Of a stretch of 64,000 bases of DNA, positions 34,112-45,234 are shown piece after piece (the stretch's first letter is position 1; the number at the start of each line of letters is the position of its first letter). The notes under the pieces were generated by a model. It ran no database searches, was not told the origin of the DNA, and saw only the letters and a program-made list of their open reading frames with translations. The translations under genes and the position numbers were made by a program. This DNA comes from Henricia sp. BOLD:AAB3569 (taxonomy: Eukaryota > Echinodermata > Asteroidea > Spinulosida > Echinasteridae): positions 1,116,001 through 1,180,000 of the forward strand of contig JBBELK010000096.1 in assembly GCA_037783545.1 (NCBI GenBank), in the 5' to 3' direction.

Positions 34112-34387
34112 CTCTCAGCCTTATTCGGCTTGACGTGGATCCTTCCGTTTGTGGCCGAGGCTATTGATCACGTGATCCTGTTTTACATCAGCGGAATCGT
34201 CAACACGCTGCAGGGGGTCTTCATCTTCGTGGCATTCTGCCTGAACCAACGCGTGAGGGCGCTGTGGCGCAAGAAGACGGCGGCTTATCGTGCACCGCCC
34301 AAGTCCACTTCAATTGCTTCGTCTGGTACCCAGAGGCCGACGGTTTCCAGTCAGTTGGACTCAAAGGAGCTGGACACACATCTGTAG
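34112..34387 (+). CDS. Last exon: TM6, TM7 and cytoplasmic tail
   Basis: The acceptor is read as CAGCTAG|CTC, not the earlier TTGTCAG, because only the former keeps phase 0 and yields LSALFGLTWILPF, a recognisable class B/adhesion TM6 (GLTW). TM7 is DHVILFYISGIVNTLQGVFI. The tail has a basic stretch (RALWRKK) and Ser/Thr-rich residues, ending at TAG 34385-34387. No AATAAA lies before the antisense LINE that begins about 70 bases downstream, so the 3' UTR may be very short or use LINE sequence. Confidence 0.85.
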   Translation, partial: LSALFGLTWILPFVAEAIDHVILFYISGIVNTLQGVFIFVAFCLNQRVRALWRKKTAAYRAPPKSTSIASSGTQRPTVSSQLDSKELDTHL

Positions 34388-34880
34388 ATTCAAAGCCGAA
34401 TATAATGAACTGGTGAAATATACACCTTAGACCATGTCACACTTTGCTTGCATGTACGTTCTTATTTATTTATATTTATTTATTCCATTTATTTACCCAG
34501 GGTGTGCCCAAACAGTTTACAAAAACTGGTTTCCATTGGGGCCCTGCAAACACACATAGAACAAATATACTAAATTGAACAACTTCATAATTACTAACAA
34601 ACTGGAATAAGATACATTTGTACAACAACCACAACATCAAAAAACTAATGGTTACAGAAGAACAACATCACAAGTAATTATTATACATGCATGTGACACT
34701 AAAATTTACGCTAATTACGGGAAGGGCGAAAAACCCGCAAAAACTCTTTTTAAGAGAACAAAAAAATTTAAAAATGGGAAAATTCCCCTCCGGCTCCAAA
34801 ATTAAAGTTTGATTTTATGGCAACCAAGTCATACGACTCCGTAAATTAGCAATTCTCACTTGAAGTTGATCATTTGAATA

Positions 34881-36104
34881 TTATGTGTATGTTTGGCGAA
34901 GTGCCGATTTGAATGAGCTCAAAGAAGACATAGTTCTAAGGTGTGCACTAAGGCTGTTCCAAATTGCGGCGCCAGTTACAGCAAAACTCGAGGCGTAAGA
35001 CCCCTTTCGTGCAAAGGGAATTTTTAGTGTCTTTTCGGCAGATTGACGAGTTTCTCGAGTTTGTACGTAAGGTGTAAATAGACTTGCCATATACTGCGGG
35101 GCCAAGAAATTGATGCTTTTAAAGACAAATATAGCTTTCTTGTATTTAACTCTATCTGGATAGGCAAGCCAGTCGAGCTTTTTAAACATGTCAGCTGATG
35201 GCGTTAGGAAATCGCATTTCAGTATTATTCTGGCTGCACGTTTGAGGCATTTGTTCAAGACATTGTTATGAGATGCGTAACGGTCACCCCATACTGTGCA
35301 ACAATAATCTAGACTAGGCATGACTAAGCTTAACATAAGGGTGTTCATGTGCTGTTGAGTTACACAGTCGCGAATTCTTTTTAACATAGCTAATTTCGAG
35401 AAAACTGTCTTCTTTACATATTCGACATGTTGGTTCCAACTTAAGGTTTCGTCAATAATAACACCCAAGCATTTAAACGATTTAACGTTATGCACTTGAT
35501 CATTATTAATGTGTACTCTGAGCTCATGCGCGCTTATCTTTTTCTTTGAGCCAATTAGCATACATTTAGTTTTACTTGCATTAATTTTGATTTTATTTTT
35601 AACGGACCACAGATGAATCATGTCTAATGACTTAAGGCTAGTTTCAATTTCGACAATGCTTTCGGAACTGCAAGTTAGTGTAGAGTCATCGGCATACATA
35701 TATAGCTTATCGGATACATAAAGAGGCAGGTCATATGTATATACAAGAAACAATAATGGGCCCATAATTGATCCTTGTGGTACACCGACACTTATAGGCA
35801 AGGATTTTGATATATGTTTACTAATATTAACGGTTTGACTGCGATCACTGAGATAGGACTTAAACCAGTTTATTACCGAGATCGACATGTTCAGCTTTTC
35901 TAATTTTTCTAAAAGAATTTTATGGTCAACGCAGTCAAATGCCTTACTGAAATCTAGGAAAACTGTTCCGGTCATTCTCCTGTGATCCATAGCTTGAAGA
36001 CACTCGTTTGTTAAATCGTTTAGTGTACTTTCTGTCGAGTGCAAAGGCCGACATCCAGATTGACAAACAGGAATGAAATTATTTTCATCAAGGTACGAGT
36101 ACAT
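34881..36104 (-). pseudogene. LINE reverse transcriptase, C-terminal part
   Basis: Continues the RT in another frame: FLDFSKAFDCVDH (motif A), GVPQGSIMGPLLF (motif B), YMYADDSTL (catalytic YADD), INASKTKCMLIG, GVIIDETLSW, then a thumb and C-terminal region ending RQTYT. The first 30 or so residues overlap the previous ORF. The break is a simple shift, so this copy is inactive, though it looks young because the rest of the frame is intact. Confidence 0.9.
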
Positions 36105-37906
36105 CTTTCTAGGATTTTAGAGATAATCGGCAAGATTGATATAGGTCGGTAATTACATGCGTTGCACTTATCGCCTCCTTTATGAATAGGTGTAACTGAA
36201 GCATGTTTCCATGCCTTGGGATACTGTTCATTTATTATGGAGAGGTTAAATATATGCGTTAAAGACTTAGTAATAAAATGTGCAGCCATTTTAATCATAT
36301 TAACGCTAATACCATCTGGGCCTGTTGCTTTCCCAATCGACAAAGATGCAATTTGCTTTTTGACAAACTCTTCTGGGATACTAGGGAGAGAACAATGTTC
36401 GTAATCTGGTGAAGAAACAAGAGAATGGTCGTGAGAATCATCGGCCTCATTTGAACTTGTCTGATTCTCAGCGGCCATACGTACACCAATTGTTGAAAAA
36501 TATTCATTGAAATTATTTGCGATGTCGGTAGGGTCATCAACATATTCTCCGTTTGAGGAGATGATTGAACTCGGGACACATTTTTGTTTATTGGGAAGGA
36601 CTTCTTTAAGTTTCTTCCACAAGAGTGATGAGTTATCCTTATTTTCCTCAATTGCCGAAGTGAAATATTCGCTTTTCTTTTGTCTAACTTTGTTAGTAAA
36701 ATAATTTCTTAACTTTTTGTACATATCCCAATTTGTCGATGAGCGCGACTTCTTAGCTACACCACCATACTGGGAATTCAGATGTACGCCGTCTGTCACA
36801 AGATGGTTCGGCGTTATCCCCCCATTGTCGATGAACCCCCATTTGTTACACTCCGCGGTGCGTTTTAGCATGTTATTCGGATCGTCGACGGCCTTACGCC
36901 TAGATTCTGACGCGACTCCACGGTGGATGATTGATGAAATCGTCACTTTCTTTGGCTGAAGCGCTTCCCCGAGAGACGTAATTTTGGCAGTCATGGTGTT
37001 GGCGTCGTCTGTTGTGTTGTTGGAACCGACGTGGAGTATTACCTCCGATACGCCGTATTTAGACGATAACTGCTGAGCCTCATGAGTAACAGTTTCAATC
37101 TTTGCGCCTCGCATTGTTTGGCAAACTACCTTTGATGTCTTGCTTAGTTTCCTAGGTTGCAGGTGTTTGATCATGGAGTCACCGATGATAAGAATGTCCG
37201 CAGACGCAGTGGGGGTCGGTGGCTCTGTCTTTTTGCGATGCTGTTCCTTGTGTCTCTCGCGGTACTTCTTCAGCTGTTCTTCATGGGACACCTTACTTTT
37301 CGCTGCGCCCGATTTCTCCTTGGATGCCGATGTGTTCGTTGTTTGTTTCGGACTCGAGTATTTTCCGGGACTTTTAGCGTTCAGGATGTCGAAATACGTG
37401 TCGATCAATTCCTCTGCTTCAAAAATCGAATCACTTGCGTTTTTATTGTCTTCAACCACGTCCTTTGTATCCAGTGCCGAAAAGCGGTTGCTTGTGGCCA
37501 CTGGTGAAGAATTCGGGCCTTTGTGCGCGCGGGGCTTAGCAAGGTTCCGGCTCGGTGGGCACGAATACACCTCACTCCGGGCATCGTCTCCGGTAGAATG
37601 GCTCATTAGCATATCAATAGTGCAATGGAGGTCTTCGCGTTCCTTCTCCAACATGTCAATCTTCTCCTTCACAAATGAAAAAGAATTAGAAATATGATAA
37701 GACATTGCTAAAAATTGATCAGAAAATTCACCATCGAGCGCGTTGAGATCGTTGTGTAGCCTATTTACAGCCTCCAAAACGGCATCTGGGGTGGCCGGCT
37801 GTGCCGTCATGGGGTCCACGCGATCGGGAGTCCCAAACATTTGTAGGGCCACAGGAAAACACACAAGGAAACCGTGACCAGAAGAGAAATTTGAGAAATG
37901 ATACAT
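36020..37906 (-). pseudogene. LINE ORF1 (SGNH esterase) fused to RT N-part; endonuclease absent
   Basis: The protein has an N-terminal coiled coil (NRLHNDLNALDG, EKIDMLEKEREDL), a charged linker, then an SGNH/GDSL-type esterase: DILIIGDSMIKHL (nucleophile Ser), LHVGSNN, and DGVHLNSQYG (Asp/His). CR1-type ORF1 proteins are known to carry this domain. At about residue 380 (near 36755) it switches directly to the segment preceding RT (MYKKLRNYFTNKVRQKKSEYF), followed by RT motifs KATGPDGI and NYRPISILPIISKI. The expected end of ORF1 and the whole apurinic endonuclease are missing, so an internal deletion joined the two ORFs in frame. The frame breaks near 36100. Confidence 0.85.
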
Positions 37907-37990
37907 GATATCGAAATCTTAACACCCATGGGAAAAATGGGGGTTTAAAATGGGATCTGGACACAGTCCTTTAAATGAGAAAACCTTCCC

Positions 37991-39290
37991 CCTACATGGA
38001 ATAGCCTTCAGCTAAACACACCAACAACTCATGGTTGGACGTCAGCTATCAGTGACTATAGGGCGACCATACCCAAGGCAATGGTTCCAAATAGTTAACT
38101 ATAGACCCGACTACCCATCATAACAAAATACTGAGAGATATATGGGCAAATTGATCGAACCTCGAAAATAAGAGGTCCTTGTGACATTTCATATTACCTC
38201 GTATTATCAGGAATGTAAACAACGAATAACAGGGAATAGGGACCTCCTATTATACGCAGAATGTTACTGATGTATGGATACCTATTGTACATTATACCTC
38301 TCCAATACATATAATATTTATAACTTGTACAGACAATAAGAGGAGGCTAATACCTAATAATTATTAATATTTTTTAACCATATAATCTGTACGCAGTGAC
38401 TTATGCACAGGTTGGTCTTTATCCTACATATTCTCAATCACATTATGGAGATAACGGCGCTTGTGGCAGTTTTCCTATGACTTATGCACCTATCAATTGT
38501 TCCTATTAATTAAATGCAAACTACTCCTAGGTGAAACGTTTCCATTTCAGTTGTGCAAGATTTTCGTGATCTGTGTTTTGCAGCTTTTGTGTTTGCTGTT
38601 TCATAACCAAACATCTCCTTTTGTCATTTCTCATGATTTTCTCATCTCAAACACAAGCTACCCGGTATAACTCAATGGAATTGATACTGGTACCAAACCA
38701 TTTCTGGGCGAGTTTAGAGCCTTAATAATCAGTTTCTAGATGGCAGTTTGTGTATGTGTGAAGGATTGTATTTTTAAATAATGAATAATGAAAAAAAAAA
38801 TCACCAAAATTTGATAAATGGTTGACGAGAAACTACTAGCTAGCTAATATCGCTTGATTGTGACTAAAAGGCATTCTATTTATCACAATGATTGTTTGAC
38901 CTCATCCACGTTTGGGAAAGAATTGGGAAGTTGATTATATGGCTTCAGACATTGTGTGCAAAACATATATGAGACAGGCTGAAAAATTGCTTCCTCACAA
39001 AATCAAAATTTTCCCACTCATAATGTTGGGTTTTTCTATCAAATCTGCACATTCTAATGCTAGATGAGTAATTTTAAAGAAAACAATTCTGATCAACTTC
39101 CCAAACTCTTACCTTTCGATACATGTATGCCCGGGCAGTAACCATTGGTTTGGGGGAAACATTTACGGTTGCCGTGAATGTAGCCGCGGCGCGCGTGTTA
39201 ATTAATGGACAGTACGCTCGGGAAAATATTTACGCCTATGCCTAGCCTACTTCGAATGACATGGAGACCTGAATAAATTAAGAAGTTATG
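37991..39290. other. Intergenic, nothing recognised
   Basis: AT-rich sequence without supported genes or clear repeats. The short ORF at 38461-38670 has no motif. Confidence 0.6.
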
Positions 39291-39427
39291 TAGCGTGTCT
39301 TGGTCGCGTCTTGAAATGAGAAAAAACCATGATATTAGCCAATTCAAGCTATTTTACTCACCCAGCGCCCGAGTCGTAGTTCATCCATCCCGCGGTAGGC
39401 AGCCATTTTGTTGGGCAATTTTGACCC

Positions 39428-40219
39428 GTGGCGCCACCAAGAGTTTACAATTTGCTCAAAAATACCCACTGCCCGTACAAGGGCCTTTTTCCACTTAGGC
39501 TCAGCCTCCGGCTCTATGTAAACCACATGGAGCCTGAGCCCAAGTCGAGATTTGGAAAAAAGGCCATGGCGCCGCTGCTGGGAAGGGTAAATCGCTACGA
39601 GTTCTCACTGGCCAAATTCCAAACAAAATGTATAAACGATATTTTTTCAGCAGCAAATGCACACACTGCAAACTATTTTTGCGCCGACTATATCACCAAA
39701 TGTTTGGAAAGAACTGCGCCCATTTTTGACCTAGGGCGCCACCAAGAGTTCGTTCCAGCAGTGGAGAAGAAACTTCACGAATGTGCAAAGGCTCAACGTG
39801 ACGTCATGACGTCTGAGCGAGTCCACAGCTGCGTTTGCATCGTTCACCCACAACTAGTACCCGGCTTTCCACAGACGAGTGCACAAAAGTGCAAACCACG
39901 GCCATTCATAGTTAAGTTCGTTCGACGGGAGACGAAAGTGACGATCACGAGGAACAAAAAGAACCTGCGAGAGAAAGTCAACCGGCAGTCAGTCTTCGTC
40001 AATGAAGACTTGACACGCTTCCGCGGAAGAATCGTGGGGGAACTTAAAAAGGATGCGAAAGTTAAGAAATTGTGGACCATCGACGGCCGCATCAACTGTG
40101 TTGTTGAAGAAGGTGGCAGGGAGAGACGGCAGGTCATTGACTCGCCCGATGACTTGTTTCATCTTGGTTGGTCGGAGCTTAAGCTCAAGGAGTGTGGTCT
40201 TTTTAACCCAAGACACTAG
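39428..40219 (+). CDS. LINE ORF1-like protein
   Basis: An open frame of up to 263 codons. The region from about residue 47 (MAPLLGRVNRYEFSL) looks coding. It contains CAKAQRDVMTSERVHS and a C-terminal fold with RPFIVKFVRRETKVTITRNK, VFVNEDLTRFRGRIVGELKK and LWTIDGRIN. This resembles the nucleic-acid-binding ORF1 C-terminal domain of many LINEs (inference from motif style). It ends 84 bases before the endonuclease ORF. The true start is unclear; earlier codons lie in a repeat-like 5' region with GTGGCGCCACCAAGAG. Confidence 0.6.
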   Translation: MAPPRVYNLLKNTHCPYKGLFPLRLSLRLYVNHMEPEPKSRFGKKAMAPLLGRVNRYEFSLAKFQTKCINDIFSAANAHTANYFCADYITKCLERTAPIFDLGRHQEFVPAVEKKLHECAKAQRDVMTSERVHSCVCIVHPQLVPGFPQTSAQKCKPRPFIVKFVRRETKVTITRNKKNLREKVNRQSVFVNEDLTRFRGRIVGELKKDAKVKKLWTIDGRINCVVEEGGRERRQVIDSPDDLFHLGWSELKLKECGLFNPRH

Positions 40220-40303
40220 GACAGGCCCGACCCCATCCAAGTTGTAAATAAATCGAGCCAAGTAATTTACAATGATCATTGCTATTTTCTCAAACCCAAT
40301 GTC

Positions 40304-42514
40304 TTGTTTCGTTTATCAAGTCTTAATGTCTGTGGCTTACGCAGTAAACTTAAGTATGGTGTACTTGATAAATGTATTAACGATTTTGACTTAATTTGCC
40401 TTTCTGAGACTAAATTAGACTCTATTTACAACAGTTATTTTACTAATCACTCTCCAATTATTATGCATAGAAAAGGTGTTGGCCACAAATATCCAGGCGT
40501 ACATGGAATTTGTTGTCTTGTGAAAAATACTCTTTTCCCACATGTAACCGTTTTAAAGGAAACCCAGTCTGATAACATATTATGGCTTTTAATTAATAAA
40601 GATGGTTTTGGTTCTCAGTTTATTGTTGGTAATATATACATGCCTCATGAAGGGTCGGTACATTTTGATTCTACTATGTTTGATGTAATCTCTAATGACA
40701 TTGTTTGTCTCACTGCTAAGTATGATTGCCCGTTTCTAATTGCCGGTGATTTTAATGCAAGAACTGGAAATCTTGACGACTTTGTTTCAACAGATGACAT
40801 TCTTCTTGACGCACTTGACAATACGTTTGTAAATACCAAAGAATGTTTAGATGATGTAGGTATAACCACGAGTAGGTTTAATAAGGACACTACAGTAAAC
40901 AACAATGGGAAGAGGCTTATTGATTTATGTAAAGACTTCGACCTTAAGATTGTTAATGGCAGATTTGGCAATGACAAATTAGTTGGAGATTTTACATGTA
41001 ATAATGCTGCTGGTAGCAGCGTAGTTGATTACATCTTGGCTTCTCCTGCCTTGTTAACCTGTATTTATAACTTTGGAATCTGTGATTTTGACCCATGTCT
41101 GTCAGACGTTCATTGCCCTTTAGAATTAACCTTAAAGTTCACCATAAATCGTAATCTAATTAACACTTCCGATAATCATAATTCTAGTACTAATAATGAC
41201 GATAAGTATCTTAATCCTAACCATAGCCAGTTTAAACATCTGTGGAAACAGCAACTTTCCGGTGAATATAAGATAATGTTTAACGAGGATGATATTAATG
41301 ACCTTCATTCACAATTGAATAATTTAAACCTTGATCTAACGTCGCAGACTAATATTGATAACTTAACTAAACAGTTAGTTACATTATGCCTCGATCCTTC
41401 CAAATCTATCGGAATGTGTAAAAATACCGCATGTAACAATAAACCTAAACCAGTTAATAAGAAGCTAAACAAACCTTGGTTTGATCAAGAATGTAGATCC
41501 AAACGAGCCAATTATCTGCGTGTTAAAAACAGTCTAAAAAGGTTAGATGCACCCGAGGCACGTTCAGAAATTAAATCTAATGCTAAACAATTTAAGAAAT
41601 TTATTAAATTAAAACAGCAGCAATACTCGAAGCAGTTACACAAACAATTAATAAATCTTAGAAGCACTAATCCTAAAGAGTACTGGAACATCCTTAATGA
41701 AGCTACTAATACTAAAAATATTTCTGCTGACAACATATCTCTATCATCCTTCTACCAGCATTTCAAACAGTTAAGCTCCAGTAACAACACTTCTGACTCT
41801 AATAATTTCGATCCGAGAAATATTACTCATTCTACAAATGAGTTTATTAATGAATCCTTTACTACGGAAGAAGTTATTTCAGCTATTAACAAACTTAAGA
41901 ATAATAAAGCAGCAGGAATTGACGCTGTCTTAAATGAACACCTAAAAAACTGCCCTGAAAGTGTTGTGTCATTAATTGTTAAATTATTTAATATTGTTTT
42001 GCAAACCGGAATAGTCCCTAGCGACTGGTGTACTGGGATTATAAAACCTATCTACAAGAATAAAGGGTCTAGTGTTGACCCTGACAACTACAGGGGAATC
42101 ACTCTACTTAGCTGTTTAGGTAAATTATTCACCAGTATTATTAACACTAGGCTTACATTGTTTATTGAAGGCTGTGGCATCCTAGGGGATGAACAAGCTG
42201 GCTTCCGGGAAGGATTAAGTACTCTTGACCACATCTTTGTGTTGCATTCACTCATTGAAATCTATCTCAGCAGACATACCAATTTCCCCGACGCAAGTCT
42301 AAATCAAATTCATACCAGAGTTTATTGTGCATTTATTGATTATAAAAAGGCATTTGACCTGGTACATAGACCCTCACTGTGGTCTAAGCTTATCTCCACT
42401 GGTATCAATGGGAAGGTAATTACTGTGGTTTACAACATGTATGCTCATGCAAAATCCTGTGTGAAAGTTGGTAACAAAGTCTCAATAGGGTTCCCCTGTG
42501 AGCTATGGTGTTAG
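40304..42514 (+). pseudogene. LINE endonuclease and RT, first part
   Basis: The N-terminal apurinic-type endonuclease has LSSLNVCGLRSKL (Asn), LICLSETKLDS (Glu), AGDFNARTG (Asp/Asn), VVDYILASP and LSDVHCPLEL (a variant of the usual SDHxP). RT follows from about residue 520: INKLKNNKAAGIDAVLNEHL, IKPIYKNKGSSVDPDNYRGI, DEQAGFREGLSTLDHIF and AFIDYKKAFDLVHRPSL. Shortly before motif B the frame shifts, ending in PCELWC. Otherwise it is intact for 736 codons. Confidence 0.9.
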
Positions 42515-43376
42515 ACAAGGTGAAAACCTTTCGCCATTATTATTTAGTATTATATATTTAAATGACTTTGAAAAGTTTATTAGCAAATGTTATAATGGTC
42601 TTTCCACTGTAGCTAGTGACATTAGTAATCTTCTGAGTGATGATGATGTAGAAGTATTTTTGAAATTGTACACCTTACTCTATGCAGATGATACTGTTGT
42701 ACTTTCAGAATCTCCCCATGAATTACAGTGTGCTTTAAATGCTGTTTACGATTATTGTAAACTTTGGCATGTAAGTGTTAACCCAAGTAAAACAAAGATT
42801 GTAATTTTTTCTAAAGGTAAAGTTCAATCTTTCCCAGATTTTGTATTTGGAGAGGATAAGCTAGAAGTAGTTCATGATTATATTTACTTGGGTATACAGT
42901 TGAACTATAACGGCTTGTTTAATAAAGCCATCAACAAGCAGGTCGATCAAGCCAGAAAAGCTTTGTTTAGCCTAAAGACTAAAGCTACCAAACTAGATTT
43001 ACCTATCGATATCCAGTGTCAACTATTTGACCAAATTGTTTCTCCTGTCCTTTTGTATGGATGTGAGATTTGGGGATTTTCTAATATTGCCCAAATGGAG
43101 AGTTTTCATAAAAAGTTTTTGAAAAGCTTATTACGGGTCAACTACCGGACTGCTAATTGTATTGCTTATGGTGAATTGGGTAGAATAGAACTTAAATATA
43201 CTGTGTATTTACGTATGTTTAATTTGTGGCTTAATTTAACTACCCGTCCTAATAGTCTTTCTAACACTGTGTATCATCTTATGAGAGCACTTTTTGACCA
43301 AAATATTGTACATTCTAAATGGATCGGGTGTGTTAAATCATTGTTAGATGATACTGGATTTTCTGTATCAAACTGA
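42498..43376 (+). pseudogene. LINE RT, second part
   Basis: Begins with GVRQGENLSPLLFSIIYLND (motif B), then LLYADDTVVLSES (catalytic YADD), VSVNPSKTKIVIFSKGK, YIYLGIQL, SPVLLYGCEIWGF and a C-terminal region. It stops at a TGA just before a run of seven T at 43385-43391, beyond which coding resumes in another frame. Confidence 0.9.
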
Positions 43377-43381
43377 AATAA

Positions 43382-43861
43382 GTGTTTTTTTCTAAAAATA
43401 GACTCTCTAAAGATTTTGATCGTAGACTGCAGGATATTGCTAAACAGCACTTGGAATGTGACATTTCAAATAACAGACTATGTACCTTTTATAAACTTAT
43501 TAAAACTAACTTAGATTCTGAGAAGTACCTTGTCAAATTAAATAATTCTAGTAGATCAGCATTAGCTCGCTTTCGTTGTGGAAACCACCACCTTCCATCA
43601 TCTGAAGTCCGCTATTTACCCACCCAATCACCTGTTAATATCACAGTATGCCCGTTATGTAATATTGAAGCCAATTGTGATGAATTCCACTATACTCTTG
43701 TTTGTAATGCTCTTCACGAAGACAGACGCACTTATATAAAGACTTTTTACTGGACTAACCCTAACACTGTTAAATTGGAATTATTGTTTAATGTAAAAGG
43801 TTCCCTTCAATTGTTTAATCTAGCTAAATTTAATAAGATCATACTGTCTAAATTTCCGTAA
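43382..43861 (+). pseudogene. LINE C-terminal Cys/His domain
   Basis: Third frame of the same ORF. RSALARFRCGNHHLPSSEVRY is followed by VCPLCNIE, DEFHYTLVC and a final helix. A CX2C...HX4C zinc motif at the C terminus is common in several LINE clades and may bind RNA. The break at its start coincides with the T run, so a slippage or sequencing artefact is possible. Confidence 0.8.
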
Positions 43862-44040
43862 GTCATTTGGTTATACTAATTCTTGCATATTGATAATGTA
43901 TTATATAAAGCTAACTTGTACTTTATTTTCTTAACCTTCATAACCTTTATATTAATTACTTTGTAACCTGTACTGGCTCTCATACTCCACTTGGGGTCGT
44001 AGAGATCAATAAACCATTCAACCATTCAACCATTCATTCA

Positions 44041-44265
44041 ACCAACTTATGTCTTACACGTGGCGGCAAATCCGTACATAGCTAGTTCGTGCCAGCATGT
44101 CACGTTTCGCACGGGGTGGCAAATCCGTACGTCGCTACTTTTGTGCCACCAACCTATGTCTCGCATGGGGCGGCAAGCGTGTATGTAGCTAGTTCTCTGC
44201 CACCAAGTCACGCCTTGCATGAAGCGGCGAGTGCGCATGCAGTCAGTTCTGTGCCACTGGCCTTA
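44041..44265. repeat. Minisatellite, four units of about 54 bp
   Basis: The unit has ACCAACCTATGTCTCGCATG, a GGCGGCAA word, a GTATGTAGCTAGTT word and TGCC. The four copies are 70-90 percent alike by eye. It lies between the LINE tail and the BEL/Pao gag and might be what remains of that element's leader. Confidence 0.65.
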
Positions 44266-44414
44266 AACCCAAACCTGTCTCCATTCATTCTTAATACTAG
44301 TTCAGTCTTCTCCCACAGCTCGTTTATTAAGTAGTGTACCAGTTTCCCAGCCCATAGCAGACGGCGGTACATCAGCAACACGAGGATTGTATAGCCAGCA
44401 CTCGTCAGGAAGTC

Positions 44415-45049
44415 ATGCACCCCTCGAGACAGCACCCCAGGGGAAATGATGCAAGTTCACAGCCACCAACCAGTGAAGCAGACGCTACCAGCGGTGAAGA
44501 ACAAAGCGAGTCAAGCTCTACCGATGACAAACCACCAGAAAATGACAGTGGTAACAAACGTTCATGCTGTCATAAGGGATCCACCAAAACGGAAGACAGG
44601 TCCCTAGCTTCAGTTGTTGATAACAATAACGTTCCCGTGACAGCTTTTACAGGCCCATTGGGCTATGGCTTTGGTAGCTGGGACAGTCTTCCTAAGTTAG
44701 ACATCCCTAAGTTTGACAGTGGGCATGACGTAAAGCAGTATATGTTACCTTTATGTCACTGTGGGATAGCATCGTGAAGGGCCCTATGAGCCAACTGCCA
44801 GAAGCCACCAAGTTTGTGTACTTACGCAGTCACCTTGGGGGTCGCCCACTCGCTATCGCTGACGGCAATCGCATCTTAGGAGATGGAGCCTACAAAGCTA
44901 CAATGCAGCATTTTGATAAGCAGTTTGGCGATCCAGGGAGGATACTCCAAAGCCTGCTTGACCAGCTTGAGTCACGACCAGTCCTGGCTCATAATGATTG
45001 GTCTGGTATTCGTGACTTCTCTGAAGAGCTAACTGCATGCTGCAGTTGA
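44415..45049 (+). pseudogene. BEL/Pao Gag, frameshifted
   Basis: The first frame (44415-44777) has a Ser/Glu-rich N-terminus and KLDIPKFDSGHDVKQYMLP. The second (44753-45049) has WDSIVKGPMSQLPEATKFVY, LGGRPLAIADG and FDKQFGDPGRILQSLLDQLE. Together these match the Gag of Pao-type elements (DUF1759-like). Several further frame changes precede the zinc-finger part. Confidence 0.75.
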
Positions 45050-45234
45050 AACTGCTGAGAAGTTAAGCTTTCAGGATGAGCTCAAGCATCACCGTTATGC
45101 TGCCGAGTTAGTGAAGAAGCTACCAGAAAGGCTGCATACTGAATTTCTCGCCAAGATGTGGGAGCAGGGCCGTGGATTGGAGTACACCATATACCACCAA
45201 GAGCCATTAGGCAACAAAGGCTCCAAGTGACGTC

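Larger units (their letters stand above)
6044..34387 (+). other. Gene model: SRCR(9)-SMB-like-7TM receptor, 12 exons
   Basis: Predicted multi-exon gene. A signal-peptide exon (6044-6134, or its duplicate 13162-13252) ends in phase 1. Nine exons, 22031-22378, 23153-23485, 24367-24711, 25231-25575, 26040-26372, 26493-26831, 26978-27334, 27502-27837 and 30173-30508, are all phase 1-1 and all have lengths divisible by three. The 31667-33936 exon enters in phase 1 and leaves in phase 0. The last exon, 34112-34387, enters in phase 0 and ends in TAG. Every intron is GT-AG. The product would enter the secretory pathway, display nine SRCR-like domains and an SMB-like Cys module outside the cell, and cross the membrane seven times. 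SRCR domains usually bind proteins or microbial surfaces; ligand and signalling here are unknown. Seen: exons, motifs and phases. Inferred: that they form one transcript. The 8.8-kb first intron is the weakest link. Confidence 0.75.
34460..37990 (-). mobile_element. CR1-like non-LTR retrotransposon, antisense
   Basis: Minus-strand LINE. It ends at the left in a TAAATAAA/TAAATATA microsatellite tail (34460-34500) after a 3' UTR with GGAAACCAGTTTTTG and GGGCACACCC. It carries an esterase-bearing ORF1 fused to reverse transcriptase, then an RT C-terminal part in another frame. The 5' end is uncertain. A 3' microsatellite rather than poly(A) is typical of CR1/L2-type elements. Confidence 0.8.
39330..44044 (+). 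mobile_element. APE-type LINE, sense strand, frameshifted
   Basis: Two-ORF non-LTR retrotransposon. ORF1 is followed after 84 bases by an endonuclease-RT ORF broken into three frames. The 3' UTR has AATAAA at 44008-44013, and a CATTCAAC tandem tail ends about 44044. The 5' end is uncertain. It shares no obvious similarity with the 34.4-38 kb LINE beyond RT motifs, so it is a different clade. Confidence 0.8.

Noticed and set aside
36020..37906. Host SGNH/GDSL esterase gene
   Set aside because: The same frame continues into a LINE reverse transcriptase; the esterase is the ORF1 domain of CR1-like elements.
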